This document shows, in pieces, positions 55,691 to 64,000 of a stretch of 64,000 bases of DNA. The stretch spans positions 69,906,052-69,970,051 of the forward strand of contig CM034533.1 in NCBI GenBank assembly GCA_020002185.1. Reading direction: 5' to 3'. The position numbers and the translations under genes are program-made. The notes under the pieces are model-generated. The model ran no database searches, had not been told where the DNA came from, and saw only the letters and a list, made by a program, of their open reading frames with translations. This stretch comes from Paraescarpia echinospica. Taxonomy: Eukaryota; Annelida; Polychaeta; Sabellida; Siboglinidae. Each line of letters starts with the position of its first letter. The stretch's first letter is position 1.

Positions 55691-56545
55691 CCTCCTCCAT
55701 CCTCTGTGTTTGTCTGTTAGAATGTCAGTCTATAAGTCGGCTAGGCTGTACGTCAGTACGCATGTCTGTTTGTCTGCTTGCCCGCCTACCTGTCTGGCTG
55801 CCTGCCGGCCGGCCTCCTTCTCTACCTGTATCTTTCTCTTACTGTTTGCCTCTATGTCTTTTTGTTTGTCTGCCTGTCTTGTCTGTCTGTCTGCCTACCT
55901 GTCTGTCTGTATGTATGTCTGCTGCTTGTCTGCTGGTTGTATGTTTATCTGCCTATCTCTGCCCCAGTCTTTGCCCTTGACTTTGTCTCTACCTCTCTGA
56001 ATTTCTTCTCTTTCCTGTCTGCATATCTACCTGGATGTATATCTGTCTGTCTGCTGCTTGTCTGCTGGCTGTATGTTTATGTGCCTATCTCTGCCTCAGT
56101 CTTTGCCCCTGTCTGTCTCTCTTTTCACTCCAGTCTGCCCATCTACCTGCATGTATATCTGTCTGTCTGTTTGTTTGTCCGTCATTCTGCAGGCTGTATG
56201 TTTATCTGCCAAATTCTGCCTCAGTCTCTGCCTCTCTGTATCTCGTGTCTCTCTCCTGTCTGCCTGCATGCCAGCCAACCTGCCTGCACACCTGTATGTT
56301 TGCCTTCTTATATCTGCCTCTGCCTCTGCCTCTGCCTCATCCTCTGCCTCTGCCTCTGCCCCTGCCCCTGCCCCTGCCCCTGCCCCTGCCCCTGCCCCTG
56401 CCCCTGCCCCTGCCCCTGCCCCTGCCCCTGCCCCTGCCCCTGCCCCTGCCCCTGCCCCTGCCCCTGCCCCTGCCCCTGCCTCTGTCTGTCTCTGTCTCTG
56501 CCTCTGCCTCTGTCTCTGTCTCCCTCTCGTTCCCCCCCCCTCTCT
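55690..56545. repeat. CTGTCTGCC-type and CCCTGC microsatellites
   Basis: Pyrimidine-rich, CTGT/CTGC-based low-complexity DNA. A 300-bp imperfect direct repeat within it (CTGCTTGTCTGCTGG... near 55,920 and 56,052) precedes a pure (CCCTGC)n block at about 56,348-56,480. Hexanucleotide periodicity keeps several frames open for over 200 codons, but the peptides are repeats. Confidence 0.9.
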
Positions 56546-58100
56546 CTGTCGCATTTCCTGGTAATCGGGTACGGTCATGGATCTTTGCACATTTGACACG
56601 AATGGCGAGGCTATTCCTAAATACATGCCAACTGTGCTTTGCACAAACAATGTCATGGTTGATTACCTCAGAGACAATGCATTGATTCAACTACCTGTGA
56701 ACATTCTGTGCATCGCGTGCAAGCCAAACCATGGTAGCTTCTTAATCACACGTGTGACTGAGATGCATAAAACGACCAATAGGAATACAGTTGATGAAAT
56801 ATAGGTGACACGACAGGTTTCAGTACAACACCGACTTAACAGGTGAATGGTTGACTGGCCTGGGTGCTGTTCACATTTTATGTACGAAACAAACAATATT
56901 CGCTTGACGCTCGATATGGTGCTTCGTGTAATAGGTGATTTCAACTGTGCAACAGACCATTGGACATGAAAACAAATGCCGGAAAAGACACAACGTGAAG
57001 GGGTAGCCATTGCAAGATGGCTGCAACACCGCCAAACGAAGAAAGGTAGGGACTTTGGATATTTAGAACAGCAAGTAGTTGTAGTCTGTTCTATATATTG
57101 CCTTTGGGTACAACAAGAACATTCGTTATTGTTGATTTGTCTATTCATGGCGGCAGGAACGCGCAAGAAAAGAACATGGTTATTGTCTTTAAACGTTAAT
57201 TTAGTATCGTATCGTAATGTAGACACATATATAGACAGACATGTACGTACGCACTGGAGTGATGTGTTCTTAGGCCACCTTGCCAATCACAATGCAAATA
57301 CACACACGGACACAATATCAATGCACATGTTGAAACATTTATAATGCAACGCACCATGGCGGAGTAAACATAAATTCTGACATCATCTCTCCTCGGTTCA
57401 ATTCACCATTAATACCGCACTGTGTATTGTATATGAACCGTTGTTGGTATAATACATAGACAATAAATATGATTTGACTTTTGGAAGTTTCCCACTGTGT
57501 GCGGCCATATTGGATACGCCCCCTATCGTCGTCAACCCAAACTGTCCATGAACTTGCATACATCAGAATACATATAATAGATTACTAATATTATTTATGC
57601 CGCATATACCTACGTTTACTGCATCATTTCATGGAACACAACATATGAGCAAAGTTTAATACCATTCTAACGAATAAATACCTTCAATAGGTGTAGATAT
57701 GCAAGATTAATTAAAGTTGAAGTTCACACCACATATTTCGCCTGACTGTGTTTGGCAGGGTATAAAAGCAGGTAAATTTTATATGTTAATTGCAGCTTGA
57801 CGTGCTCAATATATAGGGTTATATCACGTGGCATGGATGACCACACCGGTTATGGGAACGCCGGGATGGCTTAGGACCCGATTTAACCCTCCCTTGCAGA
57901 GTGCTACCACAGTATGGGTCAACTGTGAGAGATCAGGATTGTGACACTACTCTCCAGAGTAGGGTTGTTAGGAGCTCCCGAATGATGTCCCGAGCCGATC
58001 ATTGGTGCAGTTAGCTCTATATCATAGGCAGTAACGACTCAAGTGTCTCCCACTTCCTGATTCTCACTTTTTGTCTTGCAAAAATGAAATTCAATGTTGC
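56546..58100. other. Intergenic DNA, no gene recognised
   Basis: The longest frame is 199 codons on the minus strand (57,286-56,687), rich in Cys, Ser and Thr without a pattern I recognise. A 75-codon plus ORF at 56,577-56,804 is likewise unassigned. Either could be chance, and neither has clear splice or promoter context. Confidence 0.4.
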
Positions 58101-59460
58101 AGGGTCATTTTCAAGACCTGAAAATAAAGTGAATAATATTTTAGAGGTTCTCACATATCCTGTTCTAGCTTGACTAGGCATTACTGCCTCTGCTTCTTAT
58201 AGGTCACCTCTTGCTTTTGACATCAGCTCGGACTGTGCCCATGTGTCTGAGTCTGGCACAATCCAAGATAGGAGTGGGGCAATGTATTCAGTTTTCATAG
58301 GGTAGTTTTGCCATAACTTAACTATTTTTGCGTCAAACGACAGCACTGGTGAAGCGTCGTTATCCCTCTATGTAACAAAATTGGATGAGACTGCTGTATC
58401 ATATTTCCCTGTTAGTATCTTATACAATTCAATCATGTCTCCTCTGAGGCGACGTTATGATAGACTTAGACATTTCAGTCTCTGTAAACGTTCTATGTAT
58501 TCAAGGTCTTTGAAACTAGGAATTAATTTGGTTGCTCTGTACTGAACATTTTCAAGAGCTGTAATATGTTTCATTAAGAAAGGACTGCATTTCTGATCAG
58601 CGTATTGAAGGTGTGAATGTTTCATCCATGTGATCATCGAAAGTACGTCGGATTATCCCATCATCAAATTGGCTTTATTATTTTCTCTGACATACATGCC
58701 TAAAAATTAAGCAATGAATGGAAAGTGACCCCAATATCTTTCACCTTGTCCGTACTTGTAAGTGTTGTCTGGTTGCTTTCCAGTGAATAGCCTTGATTCC
58801 TTGTGGGTGAAGATCCAAATCTTATATGGTTACATTTATCTGGATCGAATTACAAAGGTGATGTATATGTCCAGCGTTCGGCAGAAATATGATCTTCTTG
58901 CAGTTTTGTGCAGTCTTCTGAAGAGATTGAAGAGCTTCATATCATACGCAAACGAGAAAATATGATAGCTCGTTATAACATCAAGTAAATCATTTGTGAA
59001 TATAACAAAAGGAAAGGGGCTAATCAATGTTCCTTGTGGTATTCCACTGATTACCTACTGCCAATTTGAAAATGTGTTATTTACTCTTACTTGTTGTCTT
59101 CTGTGGGCCAGCAGAGCTGTAACCCAGTTAAGAATGTTTCTTTTTATAACATATATCTAGAGTTTCTCAATGAGTCGAATATGTTGAACCTTGTCGAAAT
59201 CTTTCAAAAATCACAATATGCTATGTCTATGCATCCTCCATTATCCAGTGTTTCTATCCATGAATCGAGTAATTTTGAATAGTTGAAACACTGTAGTTTG
59301 GCCCTTGATTAATCAAAATTGCTTATCGCTCAGCAGGTAATTTTCTTTCATATATTCAGGGATGGGGTCTCTGATTTTTCCTTCCAATATTTTACCATCT
59401 GCGCTCGTTAAACTGACTGGTCGGTAGTTCTGTGCAGATATGCTAGCTTGTTTCCAGTCT
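58101..59460 (-). mobile_element. Decayed CR1/L2-like LINE RT, minus strand
   Basis: From about 59,450 the minus strand gives ISAQNYRPVSLTSADGKILE (RT block 1/2), then PFPFVIFTNDLLDVI and FSFAYDMKLF (decayed FADDTKLF catalytic motif) at 59,025-58,930. It continues with QYRATKLIPSFKDLEYIERL near 58,530 and a RRGDMIELYKIL near 58,440, then C-terminal LINE sequence to about 58,120. Many stops. A different subfamily from the copy at 19.2-20.6 kb, though RATKLIP is shared. Confidence 0.8.
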
Positions 59461-59762
59461 GTGGATAGTTTATATGTTTTTCTATACTTCAATGTATGTA
59501 AAGCTCTAAAATAAACATGCTCAAAATCACCAAAATGTAAAATAAAATTCTTAATAATGGCCGAAGTTATTTCCTTTATACCTAAACTGTTTACACTAAC
59601 AAGGATAATCGTAACATAAAACGCATTTAGTTGCGCAATAACATATAAAAACTTTAAGGAGACCGGCTGATGTCTCCTTAAAACAGCGGTCTCCTGTACG
59701 CCGTGAAATACGCATAAACGGTCCCCCGTGTATATATATCATTATATATATATATACATATG

Positions 59763-59809
<47 letters not shown>

Positions 59810-60192
59810 AACTTCACTAGACTGGGTAAAGTGACCTGAATAGCGAGGTGACCGTATTAGTGGGACTAATTTCCTATATTTTATACTATATATGGAACTA
59901 ATTTGGGACTGTCCTAGGGTGACCTTAATTGCAATGTGGCTATAGTAATGATGTGACCGTTAACCGAGGTTCAACTGTAACTATTTATGACATGTGTGGA
60001 TGTAGATTATAATTCGTTTAGGCTATATTTTACCATTCTAACTGCCGACCACCAACATTGTGTACACCGTTTCAAAAGATGTGTATGTCGAAATCCGGAG
60101 TGTCTGTTTAAATAATAACGTATTTCCAACCTAACTGAAATCCCGAGATGTTTTCCAGTTACGCATACAATTATTGCATGAATATCCCCTTC
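59461..60192. other. AT-rich intergenic DNA with a TA microsatellite
   Basis: (TA)n at about 59,736-59,808, with small direct repeats of GTGACC around it. No gene. Confidence 0.5.
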
Positions 60193-60500
60193 CTAGACAT
60201 TACCGAAGTTGGTGTCTAGCAGTATGCTTAGAATGACTTCTTCCTTATTTGTTGTCTCCTGACCTACGCTGGTCCTATTTCTATATTGTATTGCAGAGGC
60301 ATGTTTATTGTGCTTAGCTCTCCTGTTGACATCAATAAGTGTCTTGGCTCTCTCTCCCAGGAAGGCACTTTTCAGTCCTAGGGAGGAAATGGCAATGCAG
60401 GTTCTTTCATTAGTCACCAGCACAATGTGACATCGTTCTACTCCCTCAGCAGATAACATAAAGGGTGGTCTGCATAACATTGCCTTAGGTATGCCTCTCC
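60193..60500 (-). other. Open segment running into the assembly gap
   Basis: About 103 codons open on the minus strand, entering the gap at 60,501 and ending near 60,193. No domain is recognised; it may be the 3' continuation of the LINE fragment on the far side of the gap, which has the same orientation. Confidence 0.3.
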
Positions 60501-61500
60501 NNNNNNNNNNNNNNNNNNNNNNNNNNNNNNNNNNNNNNNNNNNNNNNNNNNNNNNNNNNNNNNNNNNNNNNNNNNNNNNNNNNNNNNNNNNNNNNNNNNN
60601 NNNNNNNNNNNNNNNNNNNNNNNNNNNNNNNNNNNNNNNNNNNNNNNNNNNNNNNNNNNNNNNNNNNNNNNNNNNNNNNNNNNNNNNNNNNNNNNNNNNN
60701 NNNNNNNNNNNNNNNNNNNNNNNNNNNNNNNNNNNNNNNNNNNNNNNNNNNNNNNNNNNNNNNNNNNNNNNNNNNNNNNNNNNNNNNNNNNNNNNNNNNN
60801 NNNNNNNNNNNNNNNNNNNNNNNNNNNNNNNNNNNNNNNNNNNNNNNNNNNNNNNNNNNNNNNNNNNNNNNNNNNNNNNNNNNNNNNNNNNNNNNNNNNN
60901 NNNNNNNNNNNNNNNNNNNNNNNNNNNNNNNNNNNNNNNNNNNNNNNNNNNNNNNNNNNNNNNNNNNNNNNNNNNNNNNNNNNNNNNNNNNNNNNNNNNN
61001 NNNNNNNNNNNNNNNNNNNNNNNNNNNNNNNNNNNNNNNNNNNNNNNNNNNNNNNNNNNNNNNNNNNNNNNNNNNNNNNNNNNNNNNNNNNNNNNNNNNN
61101 NNNNNNNNNNNNNNNNNNNNNNNNNNNNNNNNNNNNNNNNNNNNNNNNNNNNNNNNNNNNNNNNNNNNNNNNNNNNNNNNNNNNNNNNNNNNNNNNNNNN
61201 NNNNNNNNNNNNNNNNNNNNNNNNNNNNNNNNNNNNNNNNNNNNNNNNNNNNNNNNNNNNNNNNNNNNNNNNNNNNNNNNNNNNNNNNNNNNNNNNNNNN
61301 NNNNNNNNNNNNNNNNNNNNNNNNNNNNNNNNNNNNNNNNNNNNNNNNNNNNNNNNNNNNNNNNNNNNNNNNNNNNNNNNNNNNNNNNNNNNNNNNNNNN
61401 NNNNNNNNNNNNNNNNNNNNNNNNNNNNNNNNNNNNNNNNNNNNNNNNNNNNNNNNNNNNNNNNNNNNNNNNNNNNNNNNNNNNNNNNNNNNNNNNNNNN
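60501..61500. other. Assembly gap (1,000 N)
   Basis: Exactly 1,000 undetermined bases, the conventional length of a scaffold gap rather than a measured distance. Long ORFs reported across it are meaningless. Confidence 1.
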
Positions 61501-61760
61501 CAATAATAATTAGGCCAGTGTTATCTGGATTTAATTTGCTTCCATCCACAGCAAGTTGTCAGTGAGACAGTCATTTAACGTTTGTAGAGATCCTGTGCAT
61601 CTGTTGATGAAAGTAATATTTTAATAAACACCCGTGTGTCGTCAGCATACAAGTGATAATTGATGTTATGATTAGTGATGACTCGACTATGGGAAGTACC
61701 TGTTGACTGTTCCTGGTCTGGAAAAGTGTATGAAACCAAAGTTATCGGTGACGTTTCGGT
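61501..61760 (-). mobile_element. LINE RT fragment next to the gap
   Basis: Minus-strand codons read ADDTRVFIKI near 61,645 (a degenerate YADDT catalytic motif), a CTGSLQTLNDCL, then WMEANKLNPDNTGL near 61,530. This is the order expected just after the RT active site in CR1/L2-type elements. The rest lies in the gap. Confidence 0.65.
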
Positions 61761-61871
61761 TTAAGACTCGGAACTATGGCAGTACTGTTAGTTAAGGCGA
61801 TTGTGTTGCACGCTATTATTCCAGTGCTATTGCAAACAAACCCATTTCTCAATATTCACTACTTCTTGCAG

Positions 61872-62120
61872 ACATCGACGAATGCAAGCTGGGAACGGAC
61901 AAGTGTCACGTGGACGCCACGTGCCAGAACACGATTGGCTCGTACACGTGCACGTGCAACTCTGGTTACCATGGCAACGGCACGTCGTGCACGGATGATG
62001 ACGAGTGTACAAGCGGGACGTATACGTGTGACGACAGCACGCAGTTTTGTCGCAACGTGCCGGGTAGCTACACCTGTCCGTGCAAGGCGGGTTTCAAGAG
62101 AAAGGGCAACGTGTGCATCG
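61872..62120 (+). CDS. Exon encoding two calcium-binding EGF-like domains
   Basis: Acceptor CTACTTCTTGCAG ends at 61,871 and donor ATCG|GTGAGACAAA begins at 62,121, giving 249 bp with phase 1 at both ends. With the G from the previous exon the peptide opens D-IDEC. The first EGF has six cysteines through CQNTIGSYTCTCNSGYHGNG. The second starts DDDECTSGTYTC and ends CPCKAGFKRKGNVCIG. D-(I/V)-D-E-C openings and the N/S-x-x-G-S-Y/F-x-C pattern are the calcium-binding EGF consensus. An extracellular or membrane protein with serial EGF modules is implied; phase-1 symmetry allows exon shuffling. Same strand and phase as the exon at 63,218. Confidence 0.9.
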
Positions 62121-63217
<1,097 letters not shown>

Positions 63218-63346
63218 ACGTGGATGAGTGCACCTCCAAGAGAGAAGAATGCCACCGCCGAAGCACTTACTGTGTCAATCTACTAGGAGGCTACGAGTGT
63301 GTATGCAAGGCTGGGTTTAAAGTATTCAATAAATTGAAATGCAATG
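63218..63346 (+). CDS. Exon encoding one calcium-binding EGF-like domain
   Basis: 129 bp between acceptor GGTTTCCTTGACAG and donor AATG|GTAAGTGG, phase 1 at both ends. The peptide opens D-VDEC and contains six cysteines, with CVNLLGGYECVCKAGFK as the second half; GGY replaces the more usual GSY/GSF. Together with the preceding exon it gives three consecutive EGF modules. Downstream exons lie outside the window. Fibrillin-, notch- and adhesion-receptor-type proteins all use such modules, so no specific orthologue is named. Confidence 0.9.
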
Positions 63347-64000
63347 GTAAGTGGACGTCGACATTGAGGATTTGTTCTCAGGAATGACCAAATATTTATA
63401 AAAGAAAAATAATGTACAGAACAAAGGTTCGAGTCCTCCTGTTCCGTTTCGAAACTGCAAAATTCGTTCACGCCACTTTGCCGCAGTTCACTAAACTGTA
63501 TAAATGAGTACCTGACAATAGACAATGGCAGGATTAAAGTTATCGAAGTATAGAAGGAACAGCTTTAGCGCAGTAATTGCAACGAAATAACTAATTGTAA
63601 CATATTCATTTTGTTGTACAATATATGACATGTCATGTTTAGTGCTTCTTTCGGTTTAAAGGAAATAAAAACAAGGCATTAGCTAAAATCCGTGTATATA
63701 AAGTATAACATTGTATGTAACATTCGAAAACATTAAACAAATACAGAAATATACATTTGTAGCATACTTTCGATTTAAAACCCGTCTGTGTAGCGATTCC
63801 CGCGGACAATTAAAATTTAATGAGCTAGGCGATCACGTGGTATCGTGACGTCACATATGACCGACACTCGCATCAGGCCGACCCTTTACATGCATTCAGA
63901 GCATGTTTAGGAGGATAGTTTTTGGGTCGAATGGGTTATTATGCAATTTTCCGACGTAATACAAAGACTATTCATTATGGAGGAACAAGCAGTTAATTTA
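63347..64000 (+). other. Start of the next intron of the EGF gene
   Basis: Begins with GTAAGTGG. AT-rich, no further EGF exon recognised before the window ends. Confidence 0.6.

Noticed and set aside
55778..56690. ORFs up to 272 codons in the CTGT/CCCTGC region
   Set aside because: Hexanucleotide and tetranucleotide repeats keep several frames open at once. The translations are simple periodic peptides without domains.
60193..61549. ORFs of 340-436 codons across 60,501-61,500
   Set aside because: They run through undetermined bases.

Overview
This is a nuclear segment from an animal, most likely a marine invertebrate. The evidence is multi-exon genes with canonical GT/AG splice sites and phase-1 extracellular modules (PKD/REJ, calcium-binding EGF), long GT/AC, CTGC and TATA microsatellites, minisatellites, a tRNA-type SINE and several kinds of animal transposon. 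I cannot fix the phylum: the elements fit both lophotrochozoans and invertebrate deuterostomes. Host coding content is small and sits at the two ends. A large exon of a polycystin-1/REJ-like protein lies on the minus strand at 1,799-3,955, and two exons of an EGF-repeat protein lie on the plus strand at 61,872-62,120 and 63,218-63,346. Both genes extend outside the window.

Region by region: 1-742 is a 49-bp minisatellite; 1.8-4.0 kb the PKD exon; 4.03-4.25 kb a 220-bp hairpin; 5.15-6.83 kb a 129-bp satellite running into a 640-bp inverted repeat (6,829-7,469); 7.5-14.4 kb AT-rich intergenic DNA with repeats, a cysteine-rich gene-tail fragment and an H2C2 integrase-like exon; 14.4-15.7 kb a dead pogo/Tigger-type transposase; 17.5-20.7 kb two decayed LINEs; 24.8-25.6 kb an old gypsy gag; 26.1-27.5 kb a higher-order minisatellite; 27.64-28.62 kb a 1-kb inverted-repeat element.

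From 29,032 to 38,575 there is a nearly complete Ty3/gypsy LTR retrotransposon: 1.55-kb LTRs, a proline-tRNA-type primer site, eight 131-bp tandem repeats in the leader, a gag-protease region with nonsense codons, and a 1,008-codon pol ORF in which the integrase precedes reverse transcriptase/RNase H. That domain order is the one described for Gmr1-like elements.

From about 42.9 to 54.0 kb lies a nest. Inverted repeats of roughly 360 bp flank a decayed minus-strand gene of a multicopy family with an EAD...SDDxDVfVLL (PIN/FEN-like) core and a cysteine-rich tail. Into the 3' part of that gene a short Polinton/Maverick (adintovirus-like) element has inserted at 43,583-50,927. It has 290-bp terminal inverted repeats beginning AGTAGTAG and a perfect 6-bp target duplication, TGCATC. 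The gene's reading frame resumes on the far side of the insertion. The Polinton carries damaged integrase, penton-like and major capsid proteins, a basic virion protein, an adenain-type protease and a truncated protein-primed DNA polymerase. No packaging ATPase and no polymerase catalytic core were found, so it cannot be autonomous as it stands.

The remainder (54-62 kb) holds a tRNA-derived SINE, CTGC/CCCTGC repeats, LINE remnants and a 1,000-base assembly gap (60,501-61,500).
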